Position numbers and translations under genes: made by a program. Source: Tetmemena sp. SeJ-2015 (lineage: Eukaryota > Ciliophora > Spirotrichea > Sporadotrichida > Oxytrichidae). From it: a stretch of DNA of 64,000 bases. The DNA lies in assembly GCA_027382625.1 (NCBI GenBank), contig JAJKFJ010022204.1, forward strand, positions 1 through 64,000. The letters are read 5' to 3'. The notes beneath the pieces were generated by a model, which was given only the letters and a program-made list of their open reading frames with translations, was not told the DNA's origin and did not search any database. Numbering within the stretch: position 1 is the first letter of the stretch; every line of letters starts with the position of its first letter. This document shows positions 1 through 11,504 of this stretch, piece after piece.

Positions 1-4
1 TTGA

Positions 5-3000
5 GGACCCGAATTTGAAGTCGATCCCGAAGCAAACCTCGTTGATGAAGAGATTAAGCTTGTGCAAAGAAGATTCCATCTCGATAAGATTCGTGCAAGA
101 AAAGAGCGAGTGCTAATAGCTTCGGAGATAGCCAAACTTGCATTAGAGGAAATGCTCGTTGAAACTGCTTTTAACGCAGCACAGCTCGCTATATAATCTG
201 AATGGGAAGCTCTTAAAAACGTAGACATGATAATTGCCCAGGCTGAATCTCACTTTATATTAGCGAAATGCTACGTTGAATATTTGCTGGAAGAAGACAT
301 AGAAATCGGTTTCAAGGATCTAGTCACTGTGGAGGAGGACAAGATGAAAGAGACTTTACAAATGAAGACAGGCTAAGTTCCAAGGATGGAAAGTCAAGTT
401 CACACAACACATCATTCATAGGATTTAATAGTTAAATTCTTGAGTTAGTGTGTTCTGTTACAATTATCCTCTCACCTTAAGATTATAGCTATAAATAAGC
501 TCAACAAGTTGGCTAGTATTTAATGGCGCGATTGAGTTCTGGAATAGTTACTTGCCGCTCTTCAAGAAGCCCAACTATTTTGAGTTGATTCTGTCGGAAG
601 GAGTCCCTGCGATGATATGAAATTAAAATTTTGATAGAGAGCTTTGAAGCCATCAATAACTGCTTCATAAATGCAGCATTCACTTCGGATAATGTGGATT
701 ACGAACTTGACAAGAAAATGCAAGTCTTTGCCAACTTGTCCATGATGCTTGCGAGAGTATTTTTTTTGAGTCTGCGATACTCTTTTGCAAAAGCAGTCCC
801 TTCCCATCTGAGGAAGAATTCGATTCGATCAAGGCCAGATTTAAAAAGCGTCTCTACTTTGCGCTGAACCAAAAGGTCCATTAGCAAAGGGAGCGAAAGA
901 TGCTGCACCTCTGATTCAATATCAACCTTCGAAGATAGAGATAACTACAAGTGAGGTCCTGAGCTACCTCGAGTTGATTCAGAATGGCAACAAAGATATT
1001 ATCTAGAAAGCTTTGGACTCGCTCAATCTGTGGACTCCAAATACTGCTGAAGAAATAGAGCTCGAGCTCAATGCAGAGCTCTGGTGTAGACTCGGGAGGT
1101 TATCGATCAACCTAAACACAAATCAGAGCATCAAAGTAGGTTTATACTGTGCTGAATAAGCTTTAAAAAATGGAGACGAGAAGGCCAAGAATAGAATATA
1201 CGGAGCCATTCCAGTCACGAGGCTTCGCTGGTACAGTGTCGCGGAAAGTTTATTTGGAGAGTCTCTTTTTAAGTTGCTTGACACTCAGAAACAGGAAAAG
1301 GAATCGCAAGACAAGTTACTTCACTCATCTGTCTCTCACTTTGTGGAATCTTGCAACATTGCTGCGAAAGCTCTGATAGGATTTAATTGTACCTAGAATT
1401 CTGCTAACTTTAAAACTGCTCTTCTTCCTTTGCTTGACTCCCCGAATAACAGAAAGCAAATTTAATTTGAGTGTGTAAGAAAACAACGACCCAGATTTCT
1501 TGCTATAATTATTGAAATTTGGAGAGACAATTACAGAAGAAGCTTTTACCTACATGCCTAATACTCACTAGTAATAATATTATGAACCAAATATGAAAGA
1601 GAGCAATCAGAGTTTGATGGCAAAAGTATGGTAGAAACTAGCCCGATCATCTTCAAATGATCCTATTTAGCAGGCTTTATCTATAGCATATCATAAAAAA
1701 TTCGATTTGAGATTCTTAGAAAGGAGGAGAGCGTTGAAAACTGAGGAAAATTTAGCCATTTACACTTTCCAATAGAGGGCTTCAGAGGCATAAGTACACA
1801 TCATAGGATGTTGAAGATCAACTTTTATTGGCAGTGGACCTCCTTAATGAATTACGACGAGGAGGCAGCTGACGAAGGAAATGAAGATGAATAGAAGACT
1901 AGGAAAACTGGGAAATCTAAGTCTTCAAGGGTTTCTAAGACATCTTTCGCAAAGACCAAGGCATCGAAGCAAGGGAAGTCCTAGGCCAAATCCAAGTTTG
2001 GATCACCCCAACTGATTTATATTTGGACAAAAAGTCAAGAGCTAGCAAAAGGAGCGCTGCAATGAGAAGCAAAGCTGGATCTAGATAATCGAAGAAGACA
2101 ACTACGGCCCTCTCCAAGAGATAAGAAGAAGAATCTCAACCATTGTTTTTGAATTGCTCCCATTTTGAAAAGCTCGTTAGAATCCATTCTATGCTCGCAA
2201 TGATTGCTACAGACTCTTACAAGCAGAGAGAGTACGCCTTGGACGCTCAATTCTTCATTATCAAAATGCTCGAACAGACCTTAAGAAATTTAATACTTGA
2301 TAATATACTTCTTCTTCTCTATTTACCTACCAGACTTTAAACGCCATAAACTTTTTCGAGGAACACAAGTAAGAAGTAGAAGAACTAGGATTCCAGCAAA
2401 ATAACCCCGAAAGTAGGAAACAGTACTTCTACGAGATATTTACTAACAATGAGATTGGAATTCCCATCAAATATCCTTTCCCTGAAAAGCCATCCAATAA
2501 TTATTAGCTTCTAAACTCCGGATTCTCTTATCGTGAAAAGTAAGGGTCATGAGGACAAGCTCATGATTGCCAAATGGACTTTAATTTTCTCTTCAGACTT
2601 TCAAATGTATTGTTAAAATAAGTATGTATTTTTAATTAGACAAAGTTGACGCTGTTTCACATGCAAAATATTGCCAATATCCTTGAGGAGCACTATTTCA
2701 GCATCTAGATTAAAAATTAATTGCTGGCTTTCTCGAAGGTAGTGTTGGAAGATAGCAAGCTGTAAATTATTTTTGTGAAAATATATTTAAGCTAGAAGAA
2801 ATCCAGATCTTAAGGAAAGCGAGACTACTGCTTAACATGGGACTGTAGAAAGAAGGAGAGGCATTCAATCCCTATTTAATTTTTAAAATGAGTGCGAAAA
2901 TCTGGCATTTATATTGTATCATATTTTTAAAAGTTTCAGCTTTCTAAATTTGAACTAAAATGGCTTAATCTAAAATTGCTAGCGTTAATATCATATTTTA

Positions 3001-6000
3001 TTTTTACTTCGAATAATCTAATAAGAGTTTTCAAGGCATAAAATACAGAGAGTTAGGCTTCACAGATTATTTGATTATACTATTTTATATACCAACTCTG
3101 CTAAATTAAATTTAGTGTCTGAATTTCATCCGTAAATGGGAATCAAAATTGATTAAAATGAATGAATAGCTCATTTAAGTTTATCCATGAATAATATAAT
3201 AAATCATTAAATTTCATTTATCCACTATTGGATTTTAGATTGAAGGCATAGTGGGATGGAGATCATTATCGACTAACAGAAGAAGAGAAGAAAGTTAACC
3301 AAGAGAAGATTAAATCACTAAGAGACCCACAAGACAATTTGAAGGATAAGTTTGTTGGATTTGCATTTGAGGACGAACTAGAACCACTTGTACTTGAGTC
3401 CTTGAAGATCCATGAAGTGTGGGTGCTTAAGAAACTTTCTTTAAATAACCCTATACAAATATGATATTAAATGCTGTACGCAGAAGAGCTTTTAAAGTGG
3501 GGTGACTACATAAAAGCCAAGGACTTCATCCTCGAAACCTATTTACACGCTAGGATTCTCAAGGATCAAGATTATTGGATTCATTAATTAATATAGTTTT
3601 AAAGACAACTATGCCTGGTCGCTCATGATGCTTTCGACTATAGCTTTCATGGAAGGAGAGTCAGCTTAGGCCTTACGTTGCGACATGCAATGCCACCAGT
3701 ACTGTAAATCTCTGCGACTGGTTGAGTAGGCGATCGAACACACTTTCAACCTTTTATTGAATTTCGGTAAGCTAGACGACTGCTCAGCCCTCATAAACCC
3801 TTCACTTGATATGCTCGCCAATTTACACGAAAGGCAATAATCACTGGCCAGTTAAACTCAGAACCAGTCTCTTGCCAATAAGGCTTTGACTCAGAACAAT
3901 TTGTCACTCGACTTCACACTTGGAACTGTTTTCTTGTTGAAAGCGATGCTCGTTTTGAAGGAAGGATAACAGACTAAGGTCATGGATGAGCAGGAAAAGA
4001 GAATGGAGGAAAGCTTTTCATTCATTGATAAGTTTGAAATCCTTATGCAGAAGTCGGGTTACAAAATTGACCACCTCATTATAGTATTAACTTAACGATA
4101 ACAATAATAAGATGATTTAATTAAGCTTCTTAAATTCAGCGAGATGCTCCAAAGTGAATTCGGAAAATCAGTGGACGCAGAGCTGAAGCAAATTGAACTT
4201 GTGAAGTTAAAGCTAGAACGGTGTGCTAAAATTCTTATGAGGGTATAAGAAGTGCTTACGAACTAAGTGTACTACATCGGCCTACACTAACAAGACTCCT
4301 CACAGAGCAGGATTTCCCTCCCCTTGGTGAGACTACTCGGAGTGACCAAGCTCAGACTTGCTCAAGTGAATACAAGCATCGGAGTTGTTAAGAACAGTAT
4401 CAAGCTGAGTTCTTAGACAGGTGGAGATCAAGAAAAGAAATTAGACAAGGTATTGAAACCCTTCAAGGTGCGGGAAAAAAATTGAGGTTTTTAATAAATT
4501 AAAAAGAAAAAAAGTAAATATAAAAAAGAAACAAGAAAAGAGCTTTATGTGATTCTTCACTGAATTTTATCCATCCAATCTGTCCCGAATACGCATAAGT
4601 CCTGGTGGAGATTGCTCGTAATAGAAGACTTCTTGCTGTTAACAAGAAACACCTGAGAGGTTAATGGAGACAAGACGCGATAGAAGTAGACCGAGTCAAT
4701 TTGAGACAGCTCCAACTTGAAGATGAAGTGAAGAAGGATAGAAAGGACTAGCTAGAAGAGAAAGGCCTCAATGGGGAGGTTAGAGACATCTTCATCGATT
4801 ACAAAGAAGAGGCACTGAAAACGTTTGTCGACTTGCTCGAGGGTAAAACTGATGTAGCTGGAGATTCAAAGTCTACCTTTTAAAAGCTGCTGGACACATT
4901 TGGAAGTAGTCTCTCCGATAATCCTTTAGCTGTTTAAATTCAATTATCGAATGCCATTACGATTATAAAAAGTAGAGTTTTCTCTTTGGAGTATGCTGAA
5001 TGTAGAGGAAACCTGAATAAGGAATAGACTTTCTTCTATTTAGCTCTCTATCAGTACGCAATCTCAAGATCATTCCTACTTGATACTTATATGAAGGCAA
5101 CTCCAGAGAAGCACCCCGACTGCTTGCGACTTCGCCATATCCAAGCTCTTAAGCAAAATTTTGCAACCTATCCCTCTTCACCTTACCTTCCTCAGTAAAT
5201 CTTAAATAGACTAGAAACTGAGCTCAGAGAGGGGTCAAAACCCTGGAGAACAGTAAATTCGTATTTCCCTGTAGAGGAATTGAAAGAGAATCTGCCTAAC
5301 TCTTCCGCATATGTCGCTATTCAGCTAAGTGAGGACAGTCAGTAACTTTACTTTGCAGCCATGCAGATCACTAAGGACAGAAAGTTCAATTACACGACAA
5401 CTAAGATAACTTTGAGCGACTTCATGAGAGATAGACTATTTCAGATGGTTGAATCTCTAGCACAAAATAAACTCGCCATGCAAAAGACTCCTATAACCAT
5501 AGAAGAGGATTTGCAAAACTTGGAGAATGACGCCGAACATGAAATTACCAAGATAATCTAAGAGCTGAGAGAGTTCTTTGAGCCACTTCTACAAACATTA
5601 AGGGGAGGGCTTTCCATAAAAACATTTAAAATTGCCTTAAAGCTAAAGAAAAAACTAAAAATACCAATGTTTTATTCAAATTTTATTTCAAAGGTTTATT
5701 AAACTTATTCTTTAATTTAGAAATTTATTTATATCCTTTAAAGTAAATGTGATGTAAAGGTAATAAAACTTTTTAAATAATGGATTACTTTAAAATTAAA
5801 ATATATTTGATGAAAAGTGTTAATAGATATATCAACCAATATTTCAGACTCTTAGAATTCTACTCTTACTTAGAGAACTCAATAAAAAAATGGTATTATA
5901 AAAAGTTGACTTCTCAATCTATATGTTTTATTATAACCGTTTTTCTATGTAAGATAATAAATTAGCAAATGCTATTTAATAAATCTCTCTTCAAAATATA

Positions 6001-7406
6001 TTTTATTAAAATTACATTGTCTTTTTTAAATTAGCTAAAGCATATTTATAAAAAAATTTATATCAATAAATTTCAATTGTTAATCTATATTTAGGGCTTA
6101 TTCTTGAAAAGAAGTTGAAAAAAATTATTTTTAAAAATGCTATTTTTATTTAAGGTCTACTTAAAAATAAAATTTAGTTTCCTTTTTTGGGACTAAATAA
6201 GATTTGCAAAGGCTAATTTTAAGTATGATGATAATTATTAAAATTTTTATGGAAAAATAAATGATGAGGAAAGGCCCTCATAAAACATTGAACGAGTTTA
6301 TAAATCCTGCATTACGCTCAGAAGAGGAAGAAGCATAGTTATAGCAGTAACAGTAAATGGCCGCAGGAGCAAAAGGAGCCCCTGGTAAGCCTGGAGCAGG
6401 AGGCAAGGCCGCGGTACCTGCTAAAGCTGCTCCACCCAAAGGAGGGAAAGGAGCACCGGGAGAATTGGCCGCTTACGAAAGCAACCTTCCCCTCCCTACA
6501 TCCGGAATAGAAAGTCATTTTAGATTTAATTAAAGTCTAGTGCTGCTCGTGGACAACAGAATCGAATCGCTCCCATTTGAGACTCTTCCACCATTTGCAA
6601 AAGTTCCTGTCGTTGCAAGGGACTTTAATTTGCATCTCTACATGTAAAGAATTAAGAACATCGGTCACTAAGCACCGATCCACAATAACTCTGGAATAGC
6701 CAAGGAGCAGCTGAAGTATATTATAGATGCTCCTCAGCCACTGGAGGAGAAAACATTTAAATTGATTTATATTGATAATTAACGTAGGCTTATGTGACCA
6801 ACGAGTTGTCCAAACTCCTACCAAATTCCAAGTGGGAGGGTCTTTTGACATTAAATTATCTTTTAAAGATGATTAATTTGTTGAATGACGAAGTAGCATC
6901 ATATCCCTTCGGAGGGTGAGTGGTAGCGGTTGATCTCTTCTGCGTCTCTGTTTGTCTACTTCTCTATGACTTCCATAATCCATAAATTCCCTCCGTCTTA
7001 GGTGTCTGACCTCTCGATCTTCTCGAAGTGTAAGGCCATGGTGATCCTTGACAGAATGAACACATTCAAGACTTTGGTGGACAGAGGAATTCTCACCAGC
7101 CAGCACTACATCCCTAACCAGCAGCCTTTGAACATGGCAGCACTCTATTCTCTCTGTGGAGTAGCGACGGTTGTTACAAATCTGTGGGCAATCAAACCGG
7201 AAGTCAATCTCTTTTTATAAGTGTTTTAAGGATTAATAAGTAAATCTAGAGATCATGCAGCACATATTCAAAAGTGTCTGTCAAGAGCAGATCTACCTAG
7301 GAGCTGCCCTAAGAAAATACAGAGACGACTCTATCCCGGCAGCACACGAGAGACGAAACATATACAAATATAACACCGTCATTTATGGAGTACCTAAACT
7401 TAAATA
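5..7406 (+). CDS. CFAP46: CFAP46-like axonemal protein, 3' part of gene, MDSs interrupted by IESs
   Basis: Large TPR/helical protein of the ciliary central-pair apparatus. The reading frame (TAA/TAG as Gln) enters from the left after an in-frame TGA at 2-4, so the 5' part is outside or beyond an MDS boundary. Recognisable stretches: NGAIEFWNSYLPLF near 520, helical repeats at 900-2500 and 3240-4480, and YVAIQLSEDSQQLYFAAMQ near 5310. A CHAT/separase-like C-terminal domain follows, with SLVLLVDNRIESLPFESL (~6537) and NMAALYSLCGVATVVTNLW (~7132), ending TVIYGVPKLK, which matches the end of the CFAP46 family. A 663-bp IES (5627-6289) and a 19-bp IES (7223-7241) were resolved; several other frame breaks (about 380-520, 770, 1470, 1800, 2890-3230, 4490) are unresolved small IESs or introns. 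A Lys/Ser-rich linker lies near 1860-2010 and an Ala/Gly/Pro/Lys-rich one at 6360-6470. The family call rests mainly on the C-terminal domain. Confidence 0.72.
5627..6289 (+). other. IES, 663 bp, pointer AAAACATT
   Basis: AAAACATT occurs at 5619-5626 and 6282-6289 in the same codon phase. Removing one copy plus the interior joins GGLSIKT to LNEFINPALR in frame in the CFAP46-like gene. The interior is very AT-rich with no recognisable coding content. Confidence 0.75.
7223..7241 (+). other. IES, 19 bp, pointer ATAAGT
   Basis: ATAAGT at 7217-7222 and 7236-7241. Removing 19 bp restores frame and gives EVNLFLQVNLEIMQHIFKSV in the CFAP46-like gene. The same IES is present in the duplicate block near 10881-10905. 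Confidence 0.7.
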
Positions 7407-7464
7407 GAAAACAACATGTTTAATCTTAAATTAGTGCTTACATTTATCATACGGATTGTTTGAG

Positions 7465-7479
7465 ACCGTCACCGACGGT
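7465..7479. repeat. Short perfect palindrome ACCGTC-ACC-GACGGT
   Basis: 6-bp arms around a 3-nt loop, GC-rich in an AT-rich 3' flank, just after the end of the CFAP46 homology. Repeated at 11129-11143 in the second copy. It could form an RNA hairpin near the transcript end; function unknown. Confidence 0.6.
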
Positions 7480-7769
7480 CACCACGGCTATACACGCTAA
7501 ACAATTTATAATTTTTTTAGATAATCATTATAACTTATCTTGCAAAATTATTTCGCACTAGAAAAATTGAATTAGTGAATGAAAATATTTGAATTAGAAA
7601 GAAGATAAATGAAAGTGCTCTATACCTTTAAGTACTTCCTCTCAGATAACTGAGTGTGAGGTTTCATAGTTTGCTTGATTATTACTTTATTTACTAACTT
7701 TTTCAAAGCGAATTATATTGCATCATCTTCACTTTCACACTAGTAGTATTATTCCTCTGGTTTCATATC

Positions 7770-8820
7770 GCATTCAAGTATGATTGCAACTATAGACCAA
7801 ATGTCCCACTGCACTGAACTGTTGAGCCAAGTCTCTCTCTATGGGAAGATAGGCCTGCAAGTTCCATTGCCACCGATGCTTCCTCAATGTTTTCTCTTCT
7901 TACAACTCTGTTGAAGTCTATGGACGTTGCTCTGACTGGTTCAAAGTTTATCATTATGTTCTCTGGCTTGAGATCTCTGTGCACGAAATCCCAACTCATG
8001 CAAACTCCATCACTCCTCTAACGAGTCAGTAGAATAGCAGTAAGTTAGTACTTGTGCGCCTCGTGCTTGAGAAATTCTCTTAGTTTGTTCTCCCATTTAG
8101 GAAGGCGAAATGGCGATGTAATCATGATCGATAAGACACCAGCAAGATGAAGAACTACTTGCTCAAGTTTTTGTCCCTCGCTTCTTTCTCAACACTGTCA
8201 GTTCGTTCGCGAAATTCTAAGGACCTCTCTCTTCCTTCTTACAAGGTATTTGGTAAGGGAAGATCTTGTAAGCATTCTCTTCTTGTATGATGGTGTCTCT
8301 TTCGCTTTCGCATGCCAGCAAGGTGGAGGTTAATTTTGAACACACTCCTCCAAAGATACAACTCTCAAGCATGGAGTCTTGCCTTTGAGCTAGCTGAAAC
8401 TTTACTGACACCATACACTAAGGCTTCTGATTTCATGAACTCAACTTCCTCTTCTCTCCTTCTTGCTTCCTCTTTTAGTTGAACTTGTCAAGTATCTGCT
8501 TGCCTCTTAGCTGCACCATCTTTAAGTTTCTTTATCCTCAATACGAACTCGCCATGTGCATCTTCTCCATGTGCTTCTTGAGGAAAGCAGAGTGAGAGAA
8601 TGTCTGGTCACAAGTTGAGCAATGATAGCGACCGTCCACTTTCTGTAATGCTTTATATAGATCTTAGGTGTCGAGTGGATTCCTTGATGTGCCGCTTGAG
8701 GCTCTGAGGATATTCGAACTGTCGTTGACATTAATCGCATTCAAAAAGTTTCTTCTCCTCTTTTTAAGCATAATACATGCATGGAGGTGAGCAAGCGTCT
8801 ATCACTATACAAACTTAGGG
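7770..8820 (-). pseudogene. TBE zinc-finger/kinase ORF, decayed
   Basis: Two C2H2 fingers are visible on the minus strand: FECDQCQRQFEYPQSLKRHI (about 8740-8680) and YHCSTCDQTFSHSAFLKKHM (about 8630-8570). They are followed by a charged helical stretch and the kinase catalytic loop SWDFVHRDLKPENIMINF (about 7998-7945) with an altered DFG (DFN). This order matches the 57-kDa protein of TBE elements. Frame changes between fingers and kinase loop indicate decay. Confidence 0.75.
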
Positions 8821-9189
8821 ACGACGAGATGCACATAGATGCGGGAGCAGGTTCGAAGATGAGGAAGCTAGGTCCATCTGGCCCAACAGAAGAGAGAAAG
8901 GAAACTTCTTAGAATCCCTTCTTCCCAGATAAGCAAAGTGATTTAAGTCAGCATTAAGTTAAGCTTTAAATACTTTCCTAAATATTCACTCTACCTTATC
9001 TAGCACATAACTTTGTCTTTCTCTTCTTCCACTCTCTTACCTATTACTCACTATTAAAATCCTCTGTATCGATAGCTTAATCATGCATCAAGTTATAGAG
9101 CAGCAGCTTCTTCTCGTGTCCCCTAAACTAAGTTCCAGAAAACTCAATGCCGTTAAACTCTGGCGAGAATGGAACATTAAAAAGGAGTG

Positions 9190-9960
9190 ATGTTCAACTC
9201 AGCTTATGTCTTCTTCGCTTCCTCTGTCTTGTCGCTGAGGTTGTTAACGAGTAGAACGATCTCACCGTCTGTGATCTTCTCTCTGAGGTTCTTAAGGAAC
9301 GCAACATACTGCTCTCGCTTGATAGAGCGAGGATGAAGGACATAAGCTTCTAAGCCTGAGTCTTCGCTGATTCCTGCAAGTAACGCACTTGTAGTATATT
9401 TACTTTCTACTCGTAACTTCTATGTTATCGTGCTTCTTGTACCAACTCTTCTTCATGAAGGTGTTGTGTGTGAACACAGCTTCGTCAGCCCATACAAACT
9501 TCACGCTATCCCTCTCACACCTGAGCAGCTAGTCGTAAATATTTTTCAGATTATTATAATAAAATGGCTTAGTGAAGTCTATAACGCGCTTCACTCGATT
9601 CACAGTTTTGTACGTTATGCCATTTCAACGATACATGTTTGCTACAGTCTACGGAGAGATCTTGAGATAAGGAAACTATCTATGGAAGATCTTCGCGCGC
9701 TACTCCAAACTGAGTGCGCTTAGTGGCGAAGAGTTTGAGGATCAATCAAATAATTGATGTGCACATCTTGAAATTAAGAAGTGCAATGAGGAACAGCTGC
9801 AACTCCTAACTTTCTCATCTGCAAAGCAACTTTCAAATGCGAGAGTATAGGGCGCGCTGGCACTCTCAACATTTTTGCGATGGAGTTGATGTTGAGAACT
9901 GGCTATTACTACTGATAAGGGTGACTACATCCATACCTTAGAGCCAAAATGAAACTGAGA
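9190..9960 (-). pseudogene. TBE transposase (DDE, Tc1/mariner-like), decayed
   Basis: Minus-strand reading gives a helix-turn-helix-like stretch SIAKMLRVPARPILSHLKVA (about 9900-9830), then VKFVWADEAVFTHNTFMKK (about 9510-9440) carrying the first catalytic Asp, then PRSIKREQYVAFLKNLREK and GEIVLLVNNLS (about 9340-9240), where the second Asp is expected but the aligned position reads Asn (VNN). Several frame changes separate the blocks, so the gene looks inactive. Transposases of this family act in germline DNA elimination in Oxytricha; this copy is a relic. Confidence 0.75.
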
Positions 9961-10009
9961 TAGGATGGATCATGTAGTTATTTTTGAGTAATTTCGCGAT
10001 TGACTCCTT

Positions 10010-11070
10010 AGTAACAGTAAATGGCCGCAGGAGCAAAAGGAGCCCCTGGTAAGCCTGGAGCAGGAGGCAAGGCCGCGGTACCTGCTAAAGCTGCTCCACC
10101 CAAAGGAGGGAAAGGAGCACCGGGAGAATTGGCCGCTTACGAAAGCAACCTTCCCCTCCCTACATCCGGAATAGAAAGTCATTTTAGATTTAATTAAAGT
10201 CTAGTGCTGCTCGTGGACAACAGAATCGAATCGCTCCCATTTGAGACTCTTCCACCATTTGCAAAAGTTCCTGTCGTTGCAAGGGACTTTAATTTGCATC
10301 TCTACATGTAAAGAATTAAGAACATCGGTCACTAAGCACCGATCCACAATAACTCTGGAATAGCCAAGGAGCAGCTGAAGTATATTATAGATGCTCCTCA
10401 GCCACTGGAGGAGAAAACATTTAAATTGATTTATATTGATAATTAACGTAGGCTTATGTGACCAACGAGTTGTCCAAACTCCTACCAAATTCCAAGTGGG
10501 AGGGTCTTTTGACATTAAATTATCTTTTAAAGATGATTAATTTGTTGAATGACGAAGTAGCATCATATCCCTTCGGAGGGTGAGTGGTAGCGGTTGATCT
10601 CTTCTGCGTCTCTGTTTGTCTACTTCTCTATGACTTCCATAATCCATAAATTCCCTCCGTCTTAGGTGTCTGACCTCTCGATCTTCTCGAAGTGTAAGGC
10701 CATGGTGATCCTTGACAGAATGAACACATTCAAGACTTTGGTGGACAGAGGAATTCTCACCAGCCAGCACTACATCCCTAACCAGCAGCCTTTGAACATG
10801 GCAGCACTCTATTCTCTCTGTGGAGTAGCGACGGTTGTTACAAATCTGTGGGCAATCAAACCGGAAGTCAATCTCTTTTTATAAGTGTTTTAAGGATTAA
10901 TAAGTAAATCTAGAGATCATGCAGCACATATTCAAAAGTGTCTGTCAAGAGCAGATCTACCTAGGAGCTGCCCTAAGAAAATACAGAGACGACTCTATCC
11001 CGGCAGCACACGAGAGACGAAACATATACAAATATAACACCGTCATTTATGGAGTACCTAAACTTAAATA
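10010..11070 (+). pseudogene. Duplicate C-terminal MDS block of the CFAP46-like gene
   Basis: Encodes the same C-terminal CHAT-like domain as 6346-7406, including the Ala/Gly/Pro/Lys-rich linker, but lacks the rest of the gene. Upstream sequence is transposon relic, so this copy cannot encode a complete protein in place. It could serve as an alternative last MDS, because it carries the same sequence as the parental block. Non-functional status is an inference. Confidence 0.7.
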
Positions 11071-11234
11071 GAAAACAACATGTTTAATCTTAAATTAGTG
11101 CTTACATTTATCATACGGATTGTTTGAGACCGTCACCGACGGTCACCACGGCTATACACGCTAAACAATTTATAATTTTTTTAGATAATCATTATAACTT
11201 ATCTTGCAAAATTATTTCGCACTAGAAAAATTGA
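10010..11234. repeat. 1,225-bp direct repeat, copy 2
   Basis: Second copy of 6346-7570. The junctions are abrupt: upstream is the TBE relic, downstream is the 3' flank of glutamine synthetase copy A. Confidence 0.92.
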
Positions 11235-11504
11235 TGAGCTTGATTCAGAATCTACGAAATCGAAACACGAATAAATTTGCAAGGTATAAATACTCCAATA
11301 CTCTCTCAGACTAGATAAACTCCATTTATTAAGAGACAACATCACTATAACTCAAACCTTTACTTATTAATTTAGGAATCTACGCAAGAACTGCAAGAAG
11401 AAGAGAGAATGAAATTTTATCTAACAAAACGATCGACTTAATAAGATAGGGGATATATTGTAGTTGAATGGGTGTACTTGCAAGTGTCTTGCCGGGGTTT
11501 ATGC
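11235..11504. other. 3' flank of glutamine synthetase copy A
   Basis: AT-rich spacer between the CFAP46 duplicate and the GS stop codon. No coding signal seen. Confidence 0.5.

Larger units (their letters stand above)
6346..7570. repeat. 1,225-bp direct repeat, copy 1 (CFAP46 3' end)
   Basis: Starts at AGTAACAGTAAATGG and ends at CACTAGAAAAATTGA. It is matched by 10010-11234 at a constant offset of 3,664 bp, with no difference found by eye. The repeat includes coding MDSs, small IESs and the 3' flank, so it is a recent segmental duplication or an assembly duplication. Confidence 0.92.
7571..10009 (-). mobile_element. Decayed TBE-type (telomere-bearing element) transposon relic
   Basis: The 2.4 kb between the two 1,225-bp repeats carries, on the minus strand, remnants of two genes typical of oxytrichid TBE elements: a Tc1/mariner-like 42-kDa-type transposase (about 9190-9960) and a C2H2 zinc-finger plus protein-kinase ORF (about 7770-8820). 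Both have frame breaks. I find neither C4A4 telomere-like terminal repeats nor the third (22-kDa) TBE gene, so the ends are probably lost. Confidence 0.8.

Noticed and set aside
6537..6851. Minus-strand 104-aa frame, repeated at 10201-10515
   Set aside because: Antisense shadow of the CFAP46 C-terminal domain, which reads with clear homology on the plus strand.
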